DNA from: CAZNXJ01 sp964577115
GTDB taxonomy: Bacteria > Planctomycetota > Planctomycetia > Pirellulales > Pirellulaceae
Assembly: GCA_964577115.1 (NCBI GenBank)
Contig: CAZNXJ010000008.1
Span: 62,001-126,000, forward strand
Length of the DNA stretch: 64,000 nucleotides
Reading direction: 5' to 3'
Part shown: piece by piece, positions 1 through 8,030 of the stretch
How the letters are laid out: every line of letters begins with the position of its first letter
Position numbering within the stretch: the stretch's first letter is position 1
Position numbers and translations under genes: made by a program
Notes under the pieces: generated by a model
What the model saw: only the letters and a program-made list of their open reading frames with translations
Database searches by the model: none
Told to the model about the DNA's origin: nothing

Positions 1-41
1 TCTCGCTTGAAGAGGCAGCCTGACGGAAAGGGCCAGCGACG

Positions 42-467
42 ATGGGGAAGGAGATCCGGGGTGCATTCTCGGTCGTGGGAGTCCTGGTGCTGCTGTTTTG
101 CGGACTGCTCTATGCCCGCATTTCAGGAAGCGCGGTTGTCTTGCCCCAAGTCTCCCTGCCGGCACCGGCGCAATTTGAACCGCCGCCGCGTACTGTCCAC
201 TCGCAGCCGACGATTGTGCAGGAAGGAGCCTGGGACGAGCTGACGACGCCGGTCCGCGCGAGTCTCGACCCGCCGATTGCCTCGCCCGAGCAGGCGCAGC
301 GTTTGGAGGTACGCCGGCGAGCGGACAATGTGCGCCGCGTGGGTGAAGTGGAGCTGACGTCGGCGGAGAGCGTCGCCGAGTTGACGAATCCACGCGAGCC
401 GGCCACGCGTTCAGCGGGCCATCACGAGCGGCTCGAGGCGATCCGCTATCCCGACCTCGCGCCGTAG
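42..467 (+). CDS. Small membrane-anchored hypothetical protein
   Basis: I do not recognise this 141-residue protein. It opens with a short charged start (MGKEIRGAFS) and one hydrophobic segment at about residues 10-27, so it is probably anchored in the inner membrane with an exported Pro/Arg-rich tail; no cleavage site or catalytic motif is visible. A GGAAAGGG stretch lies about 10 bases before the ATG. Just upstream, bases 3-23 read as the last codons of another frame (SLEEAA then TGA), so it may be the last gene of an operon that begins outside the window. The coding call rests on the membrane segment and ribosome binding site. Confidence 0.6.
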   Translation: MGKEIRGAFSVVGVLVLLFCGLLYARISGSAVVLPQVSLPAPAQFEPPPRTVHSQPTIVQEGAWDELTTPVRASLDPPIASPEQAQRLEVRRRADNVRRVGEVELTSAESVAELTNPREPATRSAGHHERLEAIRYPDLAP

Positions 468-854
468 GCGATCCTCCGGCGCCAAGGCGGGAAGCTCACG
501 AGGAATCCTGGCACGCCGCCCGCGCCGATCCTGACGGGCGGGGCGAGCGGCCCTCGCGCAATGAAAGCAAACGACCCAGGGTGCTTCCGTGCACCCTGGG
601 CTGGGTCGTCGCTGCCGGCAGATCGCGTCAGAGACTCACCGGACGCGCCACCGGCCCGATGGAAGCTGCGGCAATCCATGCCGTAGCCTGCGGAGCGCTT
701 GCCGAATCAAGTCGCAGTGGCCGACGGCTCGATCGGCAGCTCCGCATACCGCGAACAACGGACGGACGTACAGGGCCGTTGCTTGCTTCCTTCCTCCGGC
801 CCAGCAGCATGCTCGGCGGCATTTGCCGGACCGCGTAGATCCAATTGTTACGGC
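468..854. other. Intergenic stretch between convergent genes
   Basis: No believable gene lies here; open frames in this stretch are short and lack ribosome binding sites. It holds two hairpins: a 7-bp stem at 516-522/535-541 (CCGCCCG/CGGGCGG) and the stronger one listed at 571-610. Both sit between the 3' ends of the small membrane gene and mraZ, as expected for transcript ends. Confidence 0.5.
571..610. terminator. Strong hairpin between convergent genes
   Basis: A perfect 10-bp stem (575-584 CCCAGGGTGC with 591-600 GCACCCTGGG, six-base loop) is flanked by ACGACCC and GGGTCGT, which can extend the pairing. On the minus strand it is followed by a modestly T-rich tail. It lies downstream of mraZ on the minus strand and of the small membrane gene on the plus strand, so it may end both transcripts. 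There is no long T tract. Confidence 0.45.
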
Positions 855-1367
855 TCAGCGAGGTTGAGCGGGTCGCGCTGCCTCCGCGTCACTCGGCGGA
901 GCTGGCTCGCGGCCCGCCCCGCGCGAAAACGCATTCTCGGCGATTTCGTCGTACTGGCTCTGCATGCGAGCCAAATAGCCTTCCCAGCGACTGCGGTTCC
1001 ACAGTTCCAGGTGATCCCGCACGCCGAGCAGAACGATTTCGCCTTCTAAATCCGCCAATTTGGCCAACTCCTGAGGTACGCGCACGCGCCCCTGGCGATC
1101 GATTTCGACACGTTGAGCCTGCGCGTAGAACAAGCGGCTGAACGCGCGAATGTCGTGCGCCGTGGGCGAATCGCTACCGAGTTGATCGGCCAGCTGTGTA
1201 AAGGCCTGTTCGGTATAGAGGGCCAGAGACCCATCCGTGCCGGGGGCCATGTACATAATCGAAGTGGCGGGATGGCCAATCGCGTCCCGAAGCGGTTTCG
1301 GAAGTGCGAAACGCTGCTTGTCGTCGAGCGATCGGACGAACGTCCCGGTTAGCAGCAAGGCCACCAC
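855..1367 (-). CDS. mraZ: MraZ transcriptional regulator, orphan
   Basis: MraZ is an AbrB/SpoVT-fold DNA-binding protein that represses the division and cell wall cluster in other bacteria. The protein has the two tandem half-domains, the first around TGTFVRSLDDKQRFALPKPL and the second around QRVEIDRQGRVRVPQEL, the usual MraZ signatures. I place the start at the GTG at 1367 (170 residues): it has GGAG four bases upstream, gives the normal family beginning, and lies just behind a good promoter; the longer open frame to 1538 adds 57 residues unlike the family. The tail after about residue 145 is Ala/Pro-rich. No mraW, ftsL or mur gene is adjacent, so here mraZ stands alone, and a direct role in controlling the cell wall cluster cannot be assumed. 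Confidence 0.88.
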   Translation of the reverse strand: MVALLLTGTFVRSLDDKQRFALPKPLRDAIGHPATSIMYMAPGTDGSLALYTEQAFTQLADQLGSDSPTAHDIRAFSRLFYAQAQRVEIDRQGRVRVPQELAKLADLEGEIVLLGVRDHLELWNRSRWEGYLARMQSQYDEIAENAFSRGAGREPAPPSDAEAARPAQPR

Positions 1368-1381
1368 TTTGCTCCACTCGC

Positions 1382-1424
1382 TTCCATTTCCGCCCAAGCA
1401 TACCCACACCCGTCCCCAAGTCAA
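1382..1424 (-). promoter_or_regulatory. mraZ promoter with TGGGN-type MraZ box
   Basis: On the minus strand a -35 TTGACT (1424-1419) and -10 TATGCT (1402-1397) are separated by 16 bases. Overlapping and following the -10 are TGGGT (1406-1402), TGGGC (1396-1392) and a degenerate TGGAA (1386-1382), spaced exactly 10 bases apart; a further TGGGG lies 12 bases upstream (1418-1414). E. coli MraZ binds TGGGN repeats with five-base spacers, so this looks like an autoregulatory operator. It also supports the GTG start at 1367. Confidence 0.62.
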
Positions 1425-1678
1425 CTTCTGTTTCCCCCCACCAACTCTGTGAGCGGCCGTAGGTCGTGATGGCTCAACGGATTTGAACGATTGGAAAAAT
1501 TTTGCCGACGCAAATTTCCGTCGCGCGCCGAGCGGCAATCGGCGGTGATGCAGGAGAAACCAGCGGGCGCAACTGACTCGTGTGGAAAGAGTTACAACGA
1601 GTCGAAAATGGCCGCGGGGAGTTTCGGAAGGTGACTCCTACGGCGCCCGTGCCCCGTGTGGCACCTACGCGGGCGGGC

Positions 1679-2797
1679 TCAGCCGGCTCCAAGCAGCGAG
1701 GCGTACAGGCGGGCGTAGCGTTCCACCATCGCCTCGACCGAGAACTGCTCGCGCGCCCGCCGCTGGTTGAACTCTCCCAGAGATGTACGCAAAGCGGCGT
1801 CATTGACGAGCCGCGTCAGCCGCTCGGTAAATTCCCCCGCCTCGCCGACGCCAAACGTCTGAGGATCCGCATGGGCGCCGAGCAGTTCCGTCACACCTTC
1901 CACGCACGATGCCAGCACGGGGCGGCCGGCAGCCATTGCTTCGAGAACCACGTTCGGCATGCCCTCGTAGCGCGAGGTGAGCAGCAGTAGTTCGCTTCGG
2001 GCAAGCCACTCGGCGACGTGCGGCTGCCAACCAACAAGCCGGATAAACGGCGAGCCGTCAGCAAGCCGCTCGAGCGCGTTACGCTGCGGCCCTTCGCCCA
2101 GTACGACCAGGTCGTGCGTCCGCCATCGCTCCAAAAGTGGCCTGATCGTGGGGATCAGCCAGTCGAAACCTTTCTGCGGATGAAGCCGCCCGATGGCCAG
2201 CAGCACGCGGCGTTCAGCGGCAATGCCAAATTCGCTCGTATCGATCGGCGCTACCTCGAAACGTTCCGGTTCAACGCCGTTCACAATGGTCAGCAGCTTA
2301 TTCGCGGGGTAGCCATGCTGCCGCAGGAATCGTTCAACGGCCGTGCTAACGGCCACGACATGGGCGGCACGCCGAGCGAGTCGTCGTTCGAGGGCTAAGC
2401 GTAGCGGACGGGCTTCGGCGACACGCACGCCCATCACCAGCGGCACCGAGGCGGGGACCACGGAGGCTGACAGCACGTTGGCATGAAACAGGAACGACTG
2501 CACGACGTCCGGCTGCTGGCTTCGGAGCCATTCCTTCAGCCGCCGGCGAGCTGGCACGAACTGCCGCGCCGAGCGTGCGTCGAGTGCGTGGATGGCGATG
2601 CCGGCTTGTTCAAGCTCGGCGACCAACGTTCCGCGGGAGGGCAGGGGAGCGATGCTGCAAACGGTTGGTTCAAAGCCGTGGCGGGGCAGTCCGCGCGCGA
2701 GCCGGACGAGTGCCTTTTCGGCACCGCCGACGCCGAGTCCGGTGATAACCAGACCGACTCGCCGCCGATTGTTCGCAGCAGGTCCCCTGGCGGACAT
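1679..2797 (-). CDS. GT4-family glycosyltransferase
   Basis: A retaining GT-B glycosyltransferase of the GT4 group, 372 residues, cytoplasmic or peripheral at the inner membrane. The N-terminal acceptor domain starts with VGLVITGLGVGGAEKAL, containing the GGAE glycine loop typical of the family. The C-terminal donor domain has IGRLHPQKGFDWLI and the EX7E motif in YEGMPNVVLEAMAAGRPV (about residues 278-296), which binds the nucleotide-sugar. Sugar and acceptor cannot be told from sequence. The ATG at 2797 is divergent from queA, and no other polysaccharide or lipopolysaccharide genes are adjacent, so the pathway is unknown. Confidence 0.85.
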   Translation of the reverse strand: MSARGPAANNRRRVGLVITGLGVGGAEKALVRLARGLPRHGFEPTVCSIAPLPSRGTLVAELEQAGIAIHALDARSARQFVPARRRLKEWLRSQQPDVVQSFLFHANVLSASVVPASVPLVMGVRVAEARPLRLALERRLARRAAHVVAVSTAVERFLRQHGYPANKLLTIVNGVEPERFEVAPIDTSEFGIAAERRVLLAIGRLHPQKGFDWLIPTIRPLLERWRTHDLVVLGEGPQRNALERLADGSPFIRLVGWQPHVAEWLARSELLLLTSRYEGMPNVVLEAMAAGRPVLASCVEGVTELLGAHADPQTFGVGEAGEFTERLTRLVNDAALRTSLGEFNQRRAREQFSVEAMVERYARLYASLLGAG

Positions 2798-2911
2798 GAG
2801 CCCTCATTCTTTAGTTTCTAAGCGTAGCAGTTGATTTTCGAGCCACCCGTTCGGTTCGACACTCCCGAGGCTTTCATTATCGTTTGTCGGCGTTACATGA
2901 ATATTTCGGCC

Positions 2912-3955
2912 ATGGATGTTCGCGATTACGACTATGAATTGCCTCGTGAACTGATCGCTCAAGCGCCACTACCGGTCCGATCCGATGCTCGCCTGTTGCT
3001 CGTCGATCGCCAGTCTCAGCGTATCGAGGAAGCGCACGTACGCGATCTGCCGCAGTTCCTGAGTCCGCCCGATTGTCTGGTCTTTAACGATACGCGCGTC
3101 GTGCCCGCTCGGCTGATCGGCCGCCGCGACCTCACGGGCGGGCGGTGGGAAGGTTTGTATCTCGAGTCGGACGAATCGGGCTTCTGGAAGATTCTCAGCA
3201 AGACGCGCGGCAAGCTACAACCGGCCGAAACGGTGACGCTCGAGCGACGCGACGGTCAGCCGGGGCTTACCCTACGGATGCTCAGCCGGCTTCCCGAAGG
3301 CGGCTGGCTTGCGCTGCCCGATAGCGATGCGGATGCCTTCGCGCTGCTCGAACAAGTCGGGCGCGTCCCGCTGCCACCCTACATTCGCGGCGGTGAAATG
3401 CAGCGTGAAGACATTCAGCGCTATCAGACGGTCTTCGCATCCCGTCCCGGTGCGATTGCCGCACCGACGGCCGGATTGCACTTCACCCCCGAGTTGCTTG
3501 GCCAGCTGCGTGACCGTGATATCGGAATGTGCCGCGTCACGCTCCACGTCGGTGCCGGCACGTTTCGCCCGATCACGACCGAGTCGCTGGACGATCATGT
3601 CATGCATACGGAATGGGGCGAGCTGGATGACGAGAATGCCGGCCGGCTGGCTCGGTGCCGCACGGATAGCGGCCGCATTGTGGCTGTCGGCACCACGGTC
3701 GTCCGCGTGCTGGAAACGGCCGCGGCGGGCGGCGAGTTGGCGGCGTGGAGCGGCAAGACAGATCTCTTTATTCGGCCTCCGCACACTTTCCGAGCGGTCG
3801 ACGCGCTGCTGACAAACTTCCACCTACCACGAAGCACGCTGCTGGTACTCGTCCGCACATTCGGCGGCGACGACCTGATCCGCCGCGCATACGACTACGC
3901 GATTCGCGAGCGATTCCGCTTCTTTAGCTACGGCGACGCCATGCTCATCACGTAA
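2912..3955 (+). CDS. queA: tRNA preQ1-34 S-adenosylmethionine ribosyltransferase-isomerase
   Basis: QueA transfers and isomerises the ribosyl group of S-adenosylmethionine onto preQ1 at the wobble position of certain tRNAs, giving epoxyqueuosine. The start region DYDYELPRELIAQAPLP, the core FNDTRVVPARL, the GAIAAPTAGLHF block and HVGAGTFRPI are the standard family motifs, and the protein ends with a typical FFSYGDAML. I use the ATG at 2912 because family members begin just before this DYDYELP block; the ATG at 2897 is possible, and neither has a clear ribosome binding site. Length (347 residues) is normal. A queD homologue is in the same window at 36691-37185 but not linked. Confidence 0.95.
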   Translation: MDVRDYDYELPRELIAQAPLPVRSDARLLLVDRQSQRIEEAHVRDLPQFLSPPDCLVFNDTRVVPARLIGRRDLTGGRWEGLYLESDESGFWKILSKTRGKLQPAETVTLERRDGQPGLTLRMLSRLPEGGWLALPDSDADAFALLEQVGRVPLPPYIRGGEMQREDIQRYQTVFASRPGAIAAPTAGLHFTPELLGQLRDRDIGMCRVTLHVGAGTFRPITTESLDDHVMHTEWGELDDENAGRLARCRTDSGRIVAVGTTVVRVLETAAAGGELAAWSGKTDLFIRPPHTFRAVDALLTNFHLPRSTLLVLVRTFGGDDLIRRAYDYAIRERFRFFSYGDAMLIT

Positions 3956-4089
3956 CTCCCAACCATCTCTCAACCCACGCACTTCATTCGAGCCGTCGTG
4001 CCATGCGTGGTTCCCCCTTTGCTCCTCCCCCGCGTACACTATCCCCACGACACTCACCCCTCCCACGCCTGAAAGATTCGACACACAAC

Positions 4090-4707
4090 ATGAGTACCAC
4101 CACCGAGCAAGTGCTCGTCGTTCCCACCGAAGTCTTCCGCCGCGTTGGCTATTTCCAGGGCTTTTGCGGCGACGCCGAACGCTATTTGGAACAACTGCTC
4201 CGGCCCGAGTGGATGAGCTACCAGCCGCGCGGTGCGATGGAGCAGGATCCCAATTACAAGCAGCTCATCCCGTACGTCATCTTTCGCTGCCATAATGAAT
4301 CGGGACGGCCGCTGCTGTTCGCCTACACGCGAGGTAGCGGGCAGGGCGAGACGCGGCTGCATCGCAAACGCAGCATCGGCATCGGCGGCCACATCTCGTC
4401 AGATGACGGTTCCGCCGTAGGCCACGAGAACGTGTATCGCGAGGGGCTGCGGCGCGAGCTGGAGGAGGAGGTCATCATCGATACGGCCTACCGCGAAAAA
4501 TGTGTCGGCCTCATCAACGATGACCAGACCGAAGTAGGTACGGTGCACTTGGGCGTCGTCCATATTTTTGACGTGGACCGGCCGCTCGTGCGGGCTCGTG
4601 AAGCCGACATTGCCGATGCCTCGTTTGTGCCGGTGGATCAGTTGATTGAGCAAAATTCTGAGTTCGAGAGCTGGTCGCAGATCTGTTTGGAAGCATTATT
4701 CCAGTAG
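4090..4707 (+). CDS. Nudix-like hydrolase with degenerate box
   Basis: This 205-residue protein looks like a Nudix-superfamily member. After an N-terminal lead (VVPTEVFRRVGYFQGF) the core has IGIGGHIS followed by YREGLRRELEEEVII, matching the REUXEEXGU part of the Nudix box except that the usual Gly is Ile and the loop between the first Gly and the Arg-Glu is longer than normal. Metal binding through the Glu cluster is likely; the substrate is unknown, and the altered box means that hydrolase activity is not certain. The ATG at 4090 is preferred over the upstream one at 4003 because the extra residues look non-coding. The cysteine desulfurase gene follows 37 bases downstream. Confidence 0.7.
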   Translation: MSTTTEQVLVVPTEVFRRVGYFQGFCGDAERYLEQLLRPEWMSYQPRGAMEQDPNYKQLIPYVIFRCHNESGRPLLFAYTRGSGQGETRLHRKRSIGIGGHISSDDGSAVGHENVYREGLRRELEEEVIIDTAYREKCVGLINDDQTEVGTVHLGVVHIFDVDRPLVRAREADIADASFVPVDQLIEQNSEFESWSQICLEALFQ

Positions 4708-4744
4708 ACAAATTGATCGCTTCCTCGAACCACGCACAGGCTCC

Positions 4745-5938
4745 ATGGTTCAGTTGCCCATCTATCTCGACAATCACGCCACCACGCGCGTCGATCCTCG
4801 AGTGGTCGCGGCGATGCTGCCGATGTTCGAGACCGAGTATGGGAACGCGAGCAGCACGAGCCATTCGTTTGGGCACGCCGCGCGCGATGCGGTCGAGGAG
4901 GCTCGCGCGACGATTGCTCGCGGCATCGGAGCCGAACCGCGAGACATCGTGTTTACGAGCGGCGCGACGGAGAGCAATAATCTCGCGCTGCGCGGCGTCG
5001 CCGAACGAGCTCGCCGCAAAGGCAATCACATCATCAGCGTCGACACCGAACACAAAGCGGTGCTCGATCCGCTGCGCCGCCTCGCACGCCGCGGCCTCGA
5101 CGTCACGCTGCTGAAGACCGAACAGGCGCCCTCGCCGCGTGCCGGACTGCTCGACCCGGAACAAGTGCGTGACGCCCTGCGCGACGACACACTGCTCGTC
5201 TCCGTCATGCTGGCGAACAACGAAATCGGTGTGCTCCAGCCGATCGCGGAAATCGGAGCGATTTGTCGCGAACGCGGGGTGCTGCTGCATTGTGACGCCA
5301 CGCAGGCCGTCGGCCGTGTGGCCGTCGATGTGGAACACCTTCAAGTCGATCTGCTCAGTTTCTCGGCGCACAAAATCTATGGTCCCAAAGGTGTCGGCGC
5401 CCTGTACGTCCGTCGCGCGGGCGGCCGTACGCGGCTCGAACCGCAAATCGACGGTGGTGGCCAGGAGGGCGGACTGCGCAGCGGTACGCTGAACGTGCCC
5501 GGTATCGTCGGGTTCGGTACGGCGCTGTCGATTGCGCTGAACGAGCTTCCGGAGGAACAGCGGCGGATCGCCGAACTGCGTCAGCAGCTGTTCGACGGCC
5601 TGCGGCGTGAAATTCCCGATGCCGTGTTGAATGGGCCGACGTGGGACGAGGCAGGGCGGCGGTTGGCAGGCAACTTAAACATGACGTTCCCGTTTGTCGA
5701 TGGTGAAGCTCTGATGATGAGCATCAAGGAGGTGGCCGTGTCGAGCGGCAGCGCGTGTACGTCGGCCAATCCGGAACCCAGCCACGTTCTGCAAGCGATC
5801 GGGCTGAGCGAAGACGCGACGCGAGCGAGCTTGCGCTTCGGTATTGGACGGTTTAATACGGCCGAGGAGATCGATTATGCAGTCGCGGCCGTGGCAGAAA
5901 ATGTCCACCGGCTGCGGAAGCTGAGCAGCCTGGCTTGA
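4745..5938 (+). CDS. Cysteine desulfurase, IscS/NifS type
   Basis: A PLP enzyme that removes sulfur from L-cysteine and hands it on for Fe-S cluster or tRNA thiolation, cytoplasmic. Numbering from the ATG at 4745 (397 residues), the N-terminus YLDNHATT is typical, the PLP lysine is K210 in SFSAHKIYGPKG, and the persulfide Cys is C338 in SSGSACTSANPEPSHVL, a group I (IscS/NifS) loop. A longer frame begins at 4646, inside the Nudix-like gene, and its extra 33 residues do not resemble the family, so 4745 is chosen. An IscA-type gene follows, so these two probably feed Fe-S assembly; no iscU, sufBCD or iscR is in the window. Confidence 0.93.
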   Translation: MVQLPIYLDNHATTRVDPRVVAAMLPMFETEYGNASSTSHSFGHAARDAVEEARATIARGIGAEPRDIVFTSGATESNNLALRGVAERARRKGNHIISVDTEHKAVLDPLRRLARRGLDVTLLKTEQAPSPRAGLLDPEQVRDALRDDTLLVSVMLANNEIGVLQPIAEIGAICRERGVLLHCDATQAVGRVAVDVEHLQVDLLSFSAHKIYGPKGVGALYVRRAGGRTRLEPQIDGGGQEGGLRSGTLNVPGIVGFGTALSIALNELPEEQRRIAELRQQLFDGLRREIPDAVLNGPTWDEAGRRLAGNLNMTFPFVDGEALMMSIKEVAVSSGSACTSANPEPSHVLQAIGLSEDATRASLRFGIGRFNTAEEIDYAVAAVAENVHRLRKLSSLA

Positions 5939-6098
5939 CCGTGCTGTTTGGCCCGGCATTTCGCCACGGCGCCGCCGCAAAAATAATGCACAAACGGCTC
6001 GCCCTTTCCGAAATCCGGCCGATAGTATATTTTAGACAAGGATTCATGCGAAAAATTTAACATCGCAGCTCCGTTAACCGCTTCGAGGGAGAGGTTCG

Positions 6099-6431
6099 AT
6101 GCCGATCACGTTAACCGAACGGGCGGCCACTGAGGTCAAGCGCGTTCTCGCCGAGCAGCAGTTTGAAGAGGAAGTGTTCCTGCGCGTCGGGATCACGGCC
6201 GGCGGCTGCAGCGGCTTCAACTACATGCTTCAGTTCGACAAGAATTTCGACGACAAAGAGGACGCTTCGTACGAGCAGCACGGCGTGAAGATCGTCGTGG
6301 ATCGCAAGAGCGATCTTTATCTGGACGGCACGACGGTCGACTGGCATGAATCGCTCGAACGCCGCGGATTTACGTTCAACAATCCGAACGCCGTGAAGAC
6401 GTGCGGCTGCGGCAGTTCGTTCCAGGCCTGA
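6099..6431 (+). CDS. A-type iron-sulfur carrier protein (IscA/ErpA/HesB)
   Basis: A 110-residue A-type Fe-S carrier with the three conserved cysteines: C37 in AGGCSGF and C102/C104 in TCGCGSSF near the C-terminus. Such proteins pass [2Fe-2S] or [4Fe-4S] clusters from the scaffold to client enzymes. A good ribosome binding site (GAGGGAGAGG) lies ahead of the ATG, and a 160-base gap with a TATATT-like box (about 6026-6032) separates it from the cysteine desulfurase, so it may have its own promoter as well as read-through. A strong terminator follows at 6483. Whether it is IscA, ErpA or SufA cannot be decided from sequence alone. Confidence 0.92.
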   Translation: MPITLTERAATEVKRVLAEQQFEEEVFLRVGITAGGCSGFNYMLQFDKNFDDKEDASYEQHGVKIVVDRKSDLYLDGTTVDWHESLERRGFTFNNPNAVKTCGCGSSFQA

Positions 6432-6482
6432 CCACAAGATCCCAGGCGAATAACACAAGCTCACGGCGAACTCTGCGATGTC

Positions 6483-6515
6483 AAAAGGCGGGCCTTCAGC
6501 GGCTCGCCTTTTTCA
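6483..6515 (+). terminator. Rho-independent terminator after the IscA-type gene
   Basis: AAAAGGCGGGCC (6483-6494) pairs with GGCTCGCCTTTT (6501-6512) through a 12-bp stem with one G-T pair and a six-base loop, and the stem runs straight into a T stretch. It ends the cysteine desulfurase/IscA transcript. The rest of the 6432-6748 gap shows nothing convincing. Confidence 0.85.
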
Positions 6516-6748
6516 TTTGCGTCGAAACGTCCGGCGCGCCTGCCCCCATCAGGTTGCCGATCCGGCGACGTCCCGCATCGCACGGATCAGCGGGCCGAAC
6601 CGCGAACGGGGCAAGGGAGAGCCACACGGACGAGCGGCCCTTGGCGAGCGCAAGGGGGCGTCCGAGCGCTCGGCGGTTTACTTCTCTGGTGCCGTCGTAT
6701 ACCTTCAGAGTCGCCCTGGAGGGCATCAGCGAGCGATCCTTGGAACTG

Positions 6749-8011
6749 ATGATTGCGGAACCCTTCTTGTCCACTGAAAAGATCCATATCGTCGGCATCG
6801 GAGATGACGGCCTGGAGGGGCTAACGAGCCGTGCTCGAGAACTGCTCGCCCAAGCCGAGGTCATCATCGGGGATGCCCGGGCACTCGCGGCGGTCCATGA
6901 GCTGCCCGCGGAGAAAGTCGCTTTTGACGCGGGGCTCGACGGTGTCGTTCGCCAGGTCGCCGCGCATCGCGACCGCCGCGCCGTCGTTCTCACGACGGGC
7001 GACCCACTGTTTTACGGCACGGCTCGCTTTCTCTGCGAACGGCTCGGCAAGGACCATTTCGACGTACTGCCGCACGTCAGCAGCATGCAGTTGGCGTTCG
7101 CGCGGATCAAGGAAAGCTGGGACGACGCGTACCTGGCCAGCCTCGCCACGCAGCCGCTCGAACGAGTCGTCGAGAAGGCTCGGGTCGCCGAAAAAGTCGG
7201 CCTCTTCACCACCGACGCCGTGACGCCGGCCGATGTCGCTCGCGCGCTTCTCGACTCGCACATCGATTACTTCCTCGCGTACGTCTGCGAAAATCTTGGT
7301 TCGCCCGACGAGCGGGTGACGCGCAGTGAGCTCGCGGATCTGATCGAGCTTGAGTTCTCGCCGCTCAACGTCATGGTGCTCGTCCGGAAGCCGCATCGGC
7401 CGGACCGAGCGACTGGCGTGGGACGGCTGAAGCTATTCGGCAATCCCGACGAACAGTTCCTCCAGTCGCGGCCCAAGCGCGGGCTGCTGACGCCCGCCGA
7501 GGTGCGTTGCATCGCACTTGCCGCGCTCGACTTGTCGAGCAGCGACGTTGTCTGGGATGTCGGAGCGGGCAGTGGCAGCGTCGCCATCGAAGCCGCTCGG
7601 CTCGCCCCGCACAGCCGCGTGTTTGCCATTGAAATGGATGCTGAGGATCACCAGCTCATCGTTGCCAATGCCGAACGCTTCGGGGTGAGAAATCTCACGG
7701 CAATCCTGGGTCAGGCCCCCGATGCGTGGCAGGACTTACCGGCCCCAGACGCGGTGTTCGTGGGTGGATCCGGCCGCCAGGTGCGGCACATTGTCGAGCT
7801 GGCATATGGACGATTGAAGCCCGGTGGCCGTGTGGTCGCGACGGTTTCGACGATCGACAATCTGGCCGCTGTCCGCGAAGCGCTTGAGCAGCAAGCGGGT
7901 GAAGCGCAGGTTTGGATGATCAACGTTGCGCGCGGCAACTATCAGATGGAACGCATGGTATTCGAGTCCCTGAACCCCATTTTTTTGCTCGGAGCTACCA
8001 AACCCGAGTAG
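6749..8011 (+). CDS. cobL: Precorrin-6Y C5,15-methyltransferase, CbiE-CbiT fusion
   Basis: A two-domain corrin-ring enzyme of 420 residues. The N-terminal CbiE-type tetrapyrrole methylase has IHIVGIGDDGLEGL and the LTTGDPLFYGTARFL block; the C-terminal CbiT-type Rossmann methyltransferase has VWDVGAGSGSVAIEAARLAP, the S-adenosylmethionine loop, at about residues 265-285. Together these methylate C-5 and C-15 and decarboxylate C-12 of the ring. The ATG at 6749 gives normal family length; the open frame extends upstream to 6401 but those residues are not family-like. No other cobalamin gene is in the window, so it may belong to a scattered pathway or have been retained for another tetrapyrrole task. 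Confidence 0.9.
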   Translation: MIAEPFLSTEKIHIVGIGDDGLEGLTSRARELLAQAEVIIGDARALAAVHELPAEKVAFDAGLDGVVRQVAAHRDRRAVVLTTGDPLFYGTARFLCERLGKDHFDVLPHVSSMQLAFARIKESWDDAYLASLATQPLERVVEKARVAEKVGLFTTDAVTPADVARALLDSHIDYFLAYVCENLGSPDERVTRSELADLIELEFSPLNVMVLVRKPHRPDRATGVGRLKLFGNPDEQFLQSRPKRGLLTPAEVRCIALAALDLSSSDVVWDVGAGSGSVAIEAARLAPHSRVFAIEMDAEDHQLIVANAERFGVRNLTAILGQAPDAWQDLPAPDAVFVGGSGRQVRHIVELAYGRLKPGGRVVATVSTIDNLAAVREALEQQAGEAQVWMINVARGNYQMERMVFESLNPIFLLGATKPE

Positions 8012-8030
8012 TCGTGGCAGAACGGGTCGT

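Noticed and set aside
110..406. Minus-strand frame inside the first small membrane gene
   Set aside because: Fully overlaps a better supported plus-strand frame that has a ribosome binding site and membrane segment; a GC-bias shadow.
6401..6748. N-terminal extension of the CbiE-CbiT frame
   Set aside because: Overlaps the IscA stop and its terminator; the extra 116 residues are not family-like.
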